Of a stretch of 33,392 nucleotides of DNA, positions 1-6,760 are shown in pieces. Position 1 is the stretch's first letter. Each line of letters begins with the position of its first letter. The position numbers and the translations under genes were made by a program. The stretch covers positions 1 through 33,392 of the forward strand of contig JAFGRB010000104.1 in assembly GCA_016935365.1 (NCBI GenBank), given 5' to 3'. This DNA is from Deltaproteobacteria bacterium. GTDB lineage: Bacteria > Myxococcota > B64-G9. The notes under the pieces were generated by a model. It saw only the letters and a list, made by a program, of their open reading frames with translations, had not been told where the DNA came from and did no database searches.

Positions 1-32
1 ACAAGCGCGGCTTTCCAAGCCGCGTTTGTTTT
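1..32 (+). terminator. Hairpin with T-rich tail, terminator-like
   Basis: An 8-bp GC-rich stem (bases 6-13 with 17-24, loop TCC) can be extended by five more pairs, one of them G-T, to the window edge. It is followed by TTTGTTTT. The shape fits an intrinsic terminator for a plus-strand gene lying left of the window, but its gene is not visible. Confidence 0.45.
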
Positions 33-41
33 CAGGGCTAG

Positions 42-63
42 CCGCCCGAAGGGCGGTCGTTTT
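42..63 (+). terminator. Second terminator-like hairpin
   Basis: CCGCCC, loop GAA, GGGCGG (42-56) is followed by TCGTTTT. It could be a tandem terminator with the hairpin at 1-32, or one of the repeated GAA-loop hairpins scattered in this genome. Confidence 0.35.
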
Positions 64-71
64 GGGGTGAA

Positions 72-119
72 GCTGCTGGAATTGTATCCCAGCAGCGAGG
101 GGGCTTTGCGAAAGCCCCC
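72..119. repeat. Two further hairpins in the left-edge cluster
   Basis: The first pairs 72-79 with 89-96 (8 bp, 9-base loop). The second pairs 99-107 with 111-119 (9 bp, loop GCG). Neither is followed by a T-run in the plus direction. With the hairpins on either side they fill a gene-free stretch of about 165 bases. Confidence 0.5.
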
Positions 120-134
120 TGAGAGTGACTAAGA

Positions 135-165
135 CCCAAAACAAGTGCAGCGCACTTGTTTTGGG
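135..165 (-). terminator. Perfect 14-bp inverted repeat after the minus-strand operon
   Basis: Bases 135-148 pair perfectly with 152-165 around a 3-base loop. It begins one base past the TAG stop of the Gly/Cys-tail protein. The arms include AAAAC and GTTTT, so the U-rich part lies inside the stem rather than after it. It may work as a terminator for the two-gene minus-strand unit, and its symmetry could allow action in both directions. Confidence 0.55.
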
Positions 166-166
166 G

Positions 167-1129
167 CTAGCGGCGCCGCCTGCGCATCCAGGCGATGAAG
201 ACCAGCGCGCTGAGCTCGGGAAAGAGGCGCGACAGGGCCCGCATGGGCAGCGAGCCCACCCGGCCCGCGGTGGCGCAGTCGCCGCCTCCGCCGCCTCCGC
301 AGCCGCCGCCCACGTCGCCGCCGCCCTCGCAGCCGCCTCCGCCCCCGCCGTCGCAGCCGCCGCTGCCGCCGGCGTCGCCCTCGCAGCCGCCGCCCTCGCC
401 ACCGTCACCCTCGCAGCCGCCGCCGCTGTCGCCCTCGCAGCCGCCGCCTTCCGTGTCCTCGCCGCCGCAGTCGCAGCCCGATCCCGGGTCGTCGGCCACG
501 TACACGTCGCCGCTGCAGCCGGTCTCCACGTAGAGGTGATCCTCGTCGACCGGATCGGAGATGCCCATGTCCTTGCGCGTCCGGCTCGGCGAGGGCTCGC
601 TGATGAAGTGGCCCTGGATGAAGACCCGGCTGCCGCCGGCCCGGCCTTCGAAGATCAGCACGAACTCGCCCTCGAGCGCGCCTTCGTCGTCCGAGTGGTA
701 CAGCGCGTCCACGATCCAGATCTCGCCGTCCAGCGCCACGCCCTCGAAGGCGAGCCCGTCGCTGTCGCCCTCGGAATAGGACGCCCGGATCGCATTGCGG
801 GGCACGGGCGTCTCGCCGTCGACCGGCGCACGGCGGAGATCGATGTCGAAGAGCAGGGTGCCGGCCCGCTGCCGATCGCTGTCCTCGAAGCCGATCCACA
901 CGAGCGCCCCGTCCTCGCCGAACTCCGAGGCGTCCGAGCTGAAGAAGGCCTCCGCGAAGCCCTCGACGAACTGCTCCTCGGGCGGCAGGGTGTCGAAGTC
1001 GCGGTAGACGCGCCCGTCGTCGGCCAGCAGCAGAAACGACGCCGAGCCCGGGCTGTCCATGCCCCCGCGGGCTGCCGCGGCCGAGGCCAGGAGCGCGAGC
1101 GCCGCGCTGATCGCTTGCAGGGCTTTCAT
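167..1129 (-). CDS. Exported protein with Gly/Cys-rich tail and C-terminal hydrophobic-plus-Arg signal
   Basis: I do not recognise the globular part. The 320-residue protein starts with a Sec signal peptide (1-20, AAAA before the mature N-terminus). Residues 21-215 form an acidic domain. From 219 to 285 there is a low-complexity tail of Gly, Glu and Asp carrying nine cysteines, most spaced alternately 8 or 10 residues apart. It ends with a short hydrophobic stretch (about 302-315) and five arginines. That ending resembles C-terminal sorting signals such as MYXO-CTERM or GlyGly-CTERM (signature Cys or Gly, hydrophobic helix, Arg cluster), though the helix is short, so this is inference. It lies 15 bases downstream of the barrel gene, with GGAG before the ATG, so the two are probably co-transcribed. 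A cell-surface role is likely; no enzyme motif is visible. Confidence 0.8.
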   Translation of the reverse strand: MKALQAISAALALLASAAAARGGMDSPGSASFLLLADDGRVYRDFDTLPPEEQFVEGFAEAFFSSDASEFGEDGALVWIGFEDSDRQRAGTLLFDIDLRRAPVDGETPVPRNAIRASYSEGDSDGLAFEGVALDGEIWIVDALYHSDDEGALEGEFVLIFEGRAGGSRVFIQGHFISEPSPSRTRKDMGISDPVDEDHLYVETGCSGDVYVADDPGSGCDCGGEDTEGGGCEGDSGGGCEGDGGEGGGCEGDAGGSGGCDGGGGGGCEGGGDVGGGCGGGGGGDCATAGRVGSLPMRALSRLFPELSALVFIAWMRRRRR

Positions 1130-1144
1130 GCCGGGCTCCGGTGG

Positions 1145-1780
1145 TCAGAAGTGGATCCCCAGCGTGGCGCTCAGGTGCGACCAGCCGAGCGCCGAGCCGT
1201 GATCCGCCTCACCCAGGATGGTGGCGATCATGTCGCCGCGCTCCTGCTCGGCCACGAAGGTGTAGTCGTACATCAGCCCGACCGACAGCCAGCGCAGCAG
1301 CCGCACGTTGATGCCGGCGCCGAGCTCGACCACGATCAGGGTCTCGTCGTAGTCCAGCAAGGGCCGGCCGTCCTGGCTGTATGCGTTTTGCGAGAACATG
1401 CTGCCCGCGCCCGCCTCCAGGTTGAGCCGCACGTTGCCGCCCCAGAACAGCGGGATGACGGTCCTCAGGCCCCCGACGAGCTTGGTGTAGGAGCGCTGGA
1501 CACAGGCTCGGCGGTATTCCTCCACGATCTCGTCCGAGCCGAACTTGGACCACGAGGCCTTCATGTAGAGGTAGAAGCGGGGCGGGAAGCCCTTGAGCTT
1601 GCCGCCGATGGCCAGCAGGCCGCCGGACTCCAGCCCCAGCAGCGACTCGCGGTCGAGGCCCTGGTTGAAGATCACCCCGCTGTAGGGCTCGATCAGGAAA
1701 TGGGTCCCGGCCCGGGCCCGGTCCGGCCCCAGGCAGGCGAGAAAGGCTGCGGCGACGAGCGAGATCTTGACCGGCTTCAT
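1145..1780 (-). CDS. Small outer-membrane beta-barrel protein
   Basis: A 211-residue exported protein of unknown function. The ATG at 1780 is chosen because GGAGGG lies 6 bases upstream; an in-frame ATG five codons earlier has no such site. A signal peptide ends near ARA. The mature part alternates polar and hydrophobic residues in strands (for example FYLYMKASW, VRLNLEAGAG, LSVGLMYDYTF) and ends HLSATLGIHF, with the terminal Phe typical of outer-membrane barrels. The size suits an 8-strand barrel of the OmpA or OmpW kind, but no specific family is recognised. It is the first gene of a two-gene minus-strand unit with the Gly/Cys-tail protein, which it may help anchor or export (inference). 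Confidence 0.75.
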   Translation of the reverse strand: MKPVKISLVAAAFLACLGPDRARAGTHFLIEPYSGVIFNQGLDRESLLGLESGGLLAIGGKLKGFPPRFYLYMKASWSKFGSDEIVEEYRRACVQRSYTKLVGGLRTVIPLFWGGNVRLNLEAGAGSMFSQNAYSQDGRPLLDYDETLIVVELGAGINVRLLRWLSVGLMYDYTFVAEQERGDMIATILGEADHGSALGWSHLSATLGIHF

Positions 1781-2050
1781 CGTACCCTCCGGCAAGGACC
1801 GCCCGCAGGGGCGTTCCTCGAAGGACGCTTACCCGTGATGCCGAAGTCCGTTCGCAAGAGCTGCACCAGGGGCGATGCATGGCTGTAGTCTACCGTAACA
1901 ACGGACGGAATCGGCTCGCCGCCCCCCTGCGCCCGGCAGCCATTTGGGAATCTCTGCCAAAATGGAATCCCGCCCATGTGACCCGATGACCACACTGAGA
2001 TCCTTAGAACAGGCAGATAAGCCGAGCTATGCACCTCCTTGTGAAGGCGG

Positions 2051-3580
2051 TCACTCGCAGGCGGTGGTCAGCGGCTGGGCTGCGCGCGGGGTCCACCAGG
2101 CGTCGAGGCTGCAGTCGTTGTCGAGGTCCCGGGGGCGCTCCCGGGCGTCGGGAATGCCGTCCGCGTTGGCGTCGGTGTCCCAGGTCACGGTCCCGGTTCC
2201 GCCCATGGCCGGCGGCAGGGTGTTCTTCTTGTCCTTGTTGGTGGCCTCGTCGCCGAAGTGGTCGTGGCGCGCGACGAGGTGATCGCCGTTGACGTCGACG
2301 ATCTCGAGGATGCGCCGGTTGCCGGGCCACTCCTCGGTGCCGCCCCACTGCTCGCCCTGGCGCCCCCAGGTGTACTTGTAGCCCATCTTCAGGCCCACCG
2401 GCAGGACGAACGAGATCGTCCAGATCCCGTCGCCGGCCGCGTCGTCGCCGTGGGTGCCGTCGTCGTACATGGGCAGGGTGTTGGGCGTCCAGGCGCCGAG
2501 CGCCGTGTTGATGGCGTCGTCCCAGATGGGGCTATCGTTCTCGACGATGCCGCCGACGAAGAACATGCTGGCGCCGGCCTTGTCGTCGGCCCAGCGGAAG
2601 CGGTCGATGGTCAGGCAGGAGCCGTCCTTGAGCCCGGCGTTGAAGTCGACGGCGAAGACGCAGCGGATCACGGGCCGGCTCTCGGCGCCGCAGGCCCGCT
2701 GCAGCTCGGCGGGCTCGGCGCCCGAGACGCCGTCCGGTGCGCTGCAGCACGCGCCGTAGTACTCGGCCTCGTCGCAGTAGCAGGCCCGGAACTCGAAGCC
2801 CTCCAGGGCCGCGGCCATGGCCGCGTCGAAGTCCTCGGTCGTGTCCTCGCGCTCGGCGTCGGCGTCGTAGTCTATCGGGTTGGCGAAGATGAAGTCCGGA
2901 TGCAGGCCGCTCGAGATGGCCAGGTAGCTCGCGGTCACGACCGGGGCGCGAAAGCGCACCGCGGTGCCCCGGTTGCAGTCCGTGCAGGCCGAGATGGCCC
3001 CGACCATGTCGTAGAAGGTCCGCACCGCGCCGCTGGCGGAAGCGGCTGTCAGGTCGTCCAGGGCGGCCTGCAGGGTGGCCGCCGGCAGGCTGGCCAGGGC
3101 GCGGCTCTGAGAAGAGGCCTTGGCCTCGATCAGCAGGCAGGCGGCCGTCTCGCGGTTGTCGATGCCGTCGAAGTCGCCTGCCTGGCGGGTCTCGCCCGGT
3201 GCAGCCTCGGGCACCAGGGCGCGCAGGGCCGTCGTGCCGCGCTGGATCTCGACGACGACGCCGACGGCGCGTTCTCCGGCTGGAAAGCGGGCCGTGAACT
3301 GCTCGCCGGCGATGGTGACCGCCGGCTCGAGCGCGATCCCGTCGCCGCCGATGAAGCGCAGATCGCGCAGATCGAGGCCGGGCACGGAGCTCGACGGCAC
3401 GCTGCCCTCGATGACGGCCTGCTCGAGCACGGGACCCGGCCCCGCGTCGGGCGCCGGATGGTCCTCACCGGTCAGCGGCCCCAGGAAGCTCTCGAAGCCG
3501 CAGGCCGCGCACGCCGCCCAGGCGAGCACGAGGGCCGCCGTGGGCAGATGTTGAGATCGCCCAGCGCATCTCCGTGGCAT
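2051..3580 (-). CDS. Probable lipoprotein with choice-of-anchor-X-like and Ca-binding segments
   Basis: A 509-residue exported protein. The ATG at 3580 is chosen because the longer upstream reading runs into the repeat TTCCCGG and a REP-like element and is not protein-like. The hydrophobic N-terminus (about 13-24) is followed by cysteines at 24 and 27; the lipobox is imperfect (WAAC or CAAC), so lipidation is likely but not certain. Residues 371-388 carry YDDGTHGD followed by GDGIWT, a signature I associate with choice-of-anchor X domains. The next 70 residues (KYTWG, EEWPGNRRI) resemble a starch-binding CBM20/48-type beta-sandwich. Residues near 473-490 (DTDANADGIPDARE) look like a thrombospondin type 3 Ca-binding repeat. 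A Cys-rich block lies mid-protein (CYC, CC). Probably a surface carbohydrate- or Ca-binding protein, last gene of its operon. Confidence 0.7.
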   Translation of the reverse strand: MPRRCAGRSQHLPTAALVLAWAACAACGFESFLGPLTGEDHPAPDAGPGPVLEQAVIEGSVPSSSVPGLDLRDLRFIGGDGIALEPAVTIAGEQFTARFPAGERAVGVVVEIQRGTTALRALVPEAAPGETRQAGDFDGIDNRETAACLLIEAKASSQSRALASLPAATLQAALDDLTAASASGAVRTFYDMVGAISACTDCNRGTAVRFRAPVVTASYLAISSGLHPDFIFANPIDYDADAEREDTTEDFDAAMAAALEGFEFRACYCDEAEYYGACCSAPDGVSGAEPAELQRACGAESRPVIRCVFAVDFNAGLKDGSCLTIDRFRWADDKAGASMFFVGGIVENDSPIWDDAINTALGAWTPNTLPMYDDGTHGDDAAGDGIWTISFVLPVGLKMGYKYTWGRQGEQWGGTEEWPGNRRILEIVDVNGDHLVARHDHFGDEATNKDKKNTLPPAMGGTGTVTWDTDANADGIPDARERPRDLDNDCSLDAWWTPRAAQPLTTACE

Positions 3581-3600
3581 CGCGCCCCGACTGGACCTCG

Positions 3601-3635
3601 TTCCCGGTTCCCGGTTCCCGGTTCCCGGTTCCCGC
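3601..3635. repeat. Heptanucleotide tandem repeat (TTCCCGG)
   Basis: Four exact copies of TTCCCGG (3601-3628) are followed by a fifth with one change (TTCCCGC). The array lies 21 bases upstream of the minus-strand lipoprotein start at 3580. Such 7-bp arrays can vary in copy number; since it lies in the leader it would alter spacing, not reading frame. Confidence 0.85.
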
Positions 3636-3662
3636 GTGCTCGGCGACGGGGCATCCGGGAAA

Positions 3663-3679
3663 GGGACGAGACTCGTCCC
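3663..3679. repeat. Hairpin GGGACGA / TCGTCCC
   Basis: A perfect 7-bp stem with 3-base loop between the barrel gene and the next minus-strand gene. It adjoins the REP-like element. It has no T-run, so a terminator role is not supported. Confidence 0.45.
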
Positions 3680-3695
3680 GCCTTGCGTGTCCGAC

Positions 3696-3782
3696 GAAAG
3701 CCCCGAAGGGGCGAGACAGGATAGCCCAGGGCGAAGCCCTGGGTCACCTGGAGGCGAGGATCTCGAAGCCCTGAAGGGGCGA
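3696..3782. repeat. REP-like intergenic repeat with three GAA-loop hairpins
   Basis: About 85 bases hold three palindromes: GCCCC-GAA-GGGGC at 3700-3712, an 8-bp stem at 3725-3732 with 3736-3743 (loop GAA), and GCCC/GGGC at 3768-3771 with 3777-3780. From memory, the wording CCCCGAAGGGGCGA followed by a CCCAGGGCGAAGCCCTGGG palindrome matches a dispersed intergenic repeat seen in many copies in Planctomycetes and related genomes, where it is often mis-called as a short gene. It lies between two genes of one operon and may act on mRNA stability or attenuate the last gene (inference). Confidence 0.65.
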
Positions 3783-3809
3783 AATGCTCTCCGCGTCATC
3801 GCACTCTCC

Positions 3810-5771
3810 TCACCAGCTGACTTCCAGCGTCGCCTTGGAGCGGAACACGCCCCAGAGCTGCTCGGGATAGCGATCGCCGCGCCACTGGTCCTTCCAGACG
3901 TACTCGAGGTAGTAGCGCAGCGCCGCCCCGCCGTAGTTGAAGGTCAGCAGCAGGAAGGGCTTGATCTTCGTGGTCTGGTAGTAGGCGTAGCCGGCCGCCG
4001 GGTTGCCCTCGCGGTGATCCTCGTCCCACCAGTCGAACTGGCCGCCCAGCCGGAGCTTGATCGTGTCGGTGATCGGATAGGCGAAGCTCAGCCGGCCGAT
4101 GGAGATGTGGCCCGCGTAGTCGTCGTCCGACCGGCCCGTGTCGCGGGCGTCGTGATCGACGATCTGCTTGAACTTGGCCGAGATCTCCAGCCCCTCGCCC
4201 ACGTCGACGACGTAGCTCGCCCAGAACACGCCGATGAAGGTCCAGCGGTCCTGGTCCTCGCGGAAGACGCTCCGCGGATCGCGGCCCCGATCGATACTGC
4301 GCGGGTTCTCGTAGTCGTACAGATCCACGTCGGTGTAGCCCTCGGAGTAGAGGAAGTTGGGGTAGATGGGATTCTCGCAGCTGCTGCAGCCGAAGACCGG
4401 CCGGTCCTGGCCGTTGGTGTTGTAGCCGATGAAGGTCGACTCGAGCTTGAGCGTCAGCGCCTCCCAGGTGTACTCGAGCAGCAGCGTCCCGCCTTGCCAG
4501 CCGATGCACGACTCGTAGAAGTCCTCGTCGAAGTCGATGAACTCGTTGGCCAGGTTCAGCGTGGGCAGCTGGCCGCCCTCGATGAAGCCGTCGGTCAGCA
4601 GCACGTCGGCCTCGCGGCGGGCGCCGAAGGTCGAGGTCCAGTGCTCGCCGATGTAGAAGCCCTCGGCCTTGACGTTCAGCTCCTCGACGCCGAAGGCGTC
4701 CAGCATCGAGACGCGCAGCACGGTCGCGAAGTCGTTCACGTCGTCGTAGACCATAGGGAAGTATCCCTGGTTCGACGCCACGCCGTTGGCGGTGAAGTCC
4801 CTGTTGATGCGGCTGGCGCTCCAGCCGCCGATGAAGTTGACGAGGTAGTCCTCGAAGGGCTCGATGTCGGCGGCCAGGGTGATGACCGCGTTGGTGTAGC
4901 GGCTCTGGAAGTCGACGGCATGATCGGTGCAGCGGCTGTTGTCGTCGGGGTGGGCCCGGCAGTACTCCGCGTCGGCCGGGTTGAGCGAGCCGGGCGCGTC
5001 GGGATCGTAGATATCGGCCTCGTAGTCGAGGCTGATCATGCCGACCATCTCGAGGCTCATCCAGTCTGCGAGCTGCGAGCGGAGCTTGAGGGCATAGGCC
5101 CAGTCCTGGGTCCAGAACGGAGAGACCACGACCGAGCCCGGCTGGGTCTCCTCGCCCAGGCCGGTCGACCATCCAGGGCCCACCCAGAGCTTGGGCAGGG
5201 CGATGATCCCGAGGTCGTATGCGAAGAAATCGGCCACCGGCCGGCCGTGGACGAAGATGCCCTTGGCGTTGTCCCGGTCGATGTAGCGGATCTTGCCCAC
5301 CGTCCAGGGGTTGAACATGCCCAGGTCGGACGAGCCCACGTGGATGTGGCTCACGCCCGGGAAGGGCTTGTTGAGCTTGACCCAGTAGCCGCGCAGCTTC
5401 AAGTACTCGGCGTGATCCATGCCCATGCTCTCGCCCGAGGTGTTCGTCTCCGTGTAACGGATGTTGCCGTTCTCCCAGAAGTCGTGCCAGGTGGAGCCGA
5501 AGCGGCTCTTGAGCCGGGCGCCCGCCTCGACGACGTCCGAGACGCGGCCCTTGATGTTGATCTCGAGCTCGCTGCCGATGCCGTTGTCGCCGGACTGGTT
5601 CTCGTCGTAGTTGGTGAAGGGGTTGCCGTAGCTCAGCACGCCCTGGGAAGTGTTGTTGCGATACAGCCACTTGGTGTAGATCTTGCCGCCCAGCTCGAAA
5701 TTGGAAGTCTCCGCCCGCACGCTGCTGCTCACGGCGACCACGGCGGCGGAGAAGAGCAGGATGCGTCTCAT
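3810..5771 (-). CDS. Large outer-membrane porin-like beta-barrel
   Basis: A 653-residue protein with signal peptide (residues 1-20, VRA before ETSNF). The mature chain is rich in aromatic residues and acidic loops with repeated amphipathic strands (ELEINIKGRV, AGARLKSRFG, LRLGGQFDWW, LLLTFNYGGA) and ends KATLEVSW with an aromatic C-terminal residue, as usual for barrels inserted by BamA. The long acidic, Asn/Tyr-rich loops fit a large 16-to-26-strand porin or carbohydrate-selective channel. No TonB box or plug is seen, so a TonB-dependent receptor is unlikely. The ATG at 5771 is preferred over one eight codons upstream because the signal peptide then starts MRRILLF. It follows the glucodextranase-C-like gene by 36 bases and shares its promoter. 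Confidence 0.8.
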   Translation of the reverse strand: MRRILLFSAAVVAVSSSVRAETSNFELGGKIYTKWLYRNNTSQGVLSYGNPFTNYDENQSGDNGIGSELEINIKGRVSDVVEAGARLKSRFGSTWHDFWENGNIRYTETNTSGESMGMDHAEYLKLRGYWVKLNKPFPGVSHIHVGSSDLGMFNPWTVGKIRYIDRDNAKGIFVHGRPVADFFAYDLGIIALPKLWVGPGWSTGLGEETQPGSVVVSPFWTQDWAYALKLRSQLADWMSLEMVGMISLDYEADIYDPDAPGSLNPADAEYCRAHPDDNSRCTDHAVDFQSRYTNAVITLAADIEPFEDYLVNFIGGWSASRINRDFTANGVASNQGYFPMVYDDVNDFATVLRVSMLDAFGVEELNVKAEGFYIGEHWTSTFGARREADVLLTDGFIEGGQLPTLNLANEFIDFDEDFYESCIGWQGGTLLLEYTWEALTLKLESTFIGYNTNGQDRPVFGCSSCENPIYPNFLYSEGYTDVDLYDYENPRSIDRGRDPRSVFREDQDRWTFIGVFWASYVVDVGEGLEISAKFKQIVDHDARDTGRSDDDYAGHISIGRLSFAYPITDTIKLRLGGQFDWWDEDHREGNPAAGYAYYQTTKIKPFLLLTFNYGGAALRYYLEYVWKDQWRGDRYPEQLWGVFRSKATLEVSW

Positions 5772-5807
5772 GTGTCGTTCCCGGTCAGGCCGCATCGCGG
5801 GAGCGGA

Positions 5808-6611
5808 TCAAGGGTAGACCATGGGAAGCCGGGCGGGCTGGCCGCACTTGTAGCTCTTCAGCGCGGCGTGCTGGGCCTCGATCTCGGCCGCGCCGCCCTT
5901 GGCGGGCGGGGCCAGCATGTCGATCACGTGCGGGTCGCAGTCGTCGTCGCGGCCGCCGCCGAAACGGTGCTCGCCGCCGCTCTCGTTGACCTTGCGGGTC
6001 AGCAGATCGCTCTTGTCCGGGTAGCCTTCGTTCGATTGCAGCACGAGCTGGTAACCCCAGCCCGCAGCCGGGGCGCCCAGGTCGGCCTTGGAGACCGTGG
6101 CGATGATCTTCTTGCCCGAGACCTTGACCCTGCTCGGCAGGACGATGTCCGCCTTGAGCGACTTGGCCTTCTGGTTGATCTCGCTCTTGAGGCGGGTGTT
6201 GGCCTGAGGGCTGATGATGACCACCTTCTCCCAGGCCGCATCGTCCGCAAAGGCGATGTTGAGCCCCGGCAGGCCCTCGGTGTGGCCTGAGCCGGCCTTG
6301 TGATCCTTGTCCACGAACAGGAATCCCATCTGCAGCGAGAAGCCGTTGCCGCGCACCGGCCAGTCTCGGCTCTTCCACGGGTCGGTCACCTTGACCTTCA
6401 TGCGCAGCTTGATCTGGATCTTGTCGCCCTTGTCCTCGATCTCGACAGCGGTGAAGTCGAACGAGCCGGGCTTGTACTCGGCGGCGGTCGGGTAGGTGTA
6501 GGTGCCGGGCCCGTCGTCGTCGCCGGTCGGATCGGTGAGCGTGACGCCGGCTGCGGCCGGGGCAGCCAGGCAGACCGCGAACACGGCAGCCAGGTGTGCT
6601 CGGAATCTCAT
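5808..6611 (-). CDS. Secreted glucodextranase-C-like (DOMON-type) binding protein
   Basis: A 267-residue exported protein. The signal peptide is cut after about residue 21 (APAAA before GVTL). The mature N-terminus reads DPTGDDDGPGTYTYPT, followed by EYKPGSFDFTAVEI. This is the hallmark of the C-terminal module of glucodextranase and archaeal amylopullulanases (Glucodextran_C family, DOMON-like fold), which binds carbohydrate or the cell surface. Here the module makes up nearly the whole protein and no catalytic domain is attached. The ATG at 6611 follows AAGGAGG by 8 bases. An in-frame start 11 codons earlier would lie on the -10 box of the promoter and is excluded. First gene of the operon with the porin and the Ca-binding lipoprotein. 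A role in alpha-glucan capture is suggested but not proven. Confidence 0.8.
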   Translation of the reverse strand: MRFRAHLAAVFAVCLAAPAAAGVTLTDPTGDDDGPGTYTYPTAAEYKPGSFDFTAVEIEDKGDKIQIKLRMKVKVTDPWKSRDWPVRGNGFSLQMGFLFVDKDHKAGSGHTEGLPGLNIAFADDAAWEKVVIISPQANTRLKSEINQKAKSLKADIVLPSRVKVSGKKIIATVSKADLGAPAAGWGYQLVLQSNEGYPDKSDLLTRKVNESGGEHRFGGGRDDDCDPHVIDMLAPPAKGGAAEIEAQHAALKSYKCGQPARLPMVYP

Positions 6612-6642
6612 CGGAAGCCTCCTTGTGTGGCTTGGCCGGGTC

Positions 6643-6672
6643 ATTGTAGGGACGCCGGCTCGCAGCTGTCAA
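6643..6672 (-). promoter_or_regulatory. Near-consensus sigma-70 promoter for the glucan-module operon
   Basis: On the minus strand, TTGACA (6672-6667) and TACAAT (6648-6643) are separated by 18 bases. Transcription would start near 6636, giving a leader of about 25 bases containing AAGGAGG before the ATG at 6611. This is the best promoter match in the window and implies strong constitutive expression. Confidence 0.8.
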
Positions 6673-6707
6673 CCGGCAGATCGGCCCCCGGCGCTCTCCT
6701 CGCCTGC

Positions 6708-6736
6708 TTGCCACCGGCAGGCAGCTGGTCGATAAT
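6708..6736 (+). promoter_or_regulatory. Sigma-70 promoter for the C45 hydrolase gene
   Basis: TTGCCA (6708-6713) and GATAAT (6731-6736) are separated by 17 bases. Transcription would begin near 6743, just ahead of AGGAGG (6748-6753) and the ATG at 6761. It is divergent from the promoter at 6643-6672 and shares the same 149-base gap. Confidence 0.65.
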
Positions 6737-6760
6737 CGGCCTCCGAGAGGAGGCGAAGGG

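Noticed and set aside
1777-2034. Small 85-codon minus-strand gene ahead of the barrel gene
   Set aside because: Its GTG directly abuts the AAGGAGG-like bases with no spacing, the product has no domain, and it overlaps the start of the barrel gene.
3574-3774. Small plus-strand gene over the repeat region
   Set aside because: It is the translation of the TTCCCGG array and the REP-like element, a well-known source of false gene calls.
3636-6290. Long open frame on the plus strand opposite the porin operon
   Set aside because: Val/Ala/Glu/Gly-rich shadow, no ribosome site, no recognisable domain. The minus-strand genes have signal peptides, Shine-Dalgarno sites and a strong promoter.
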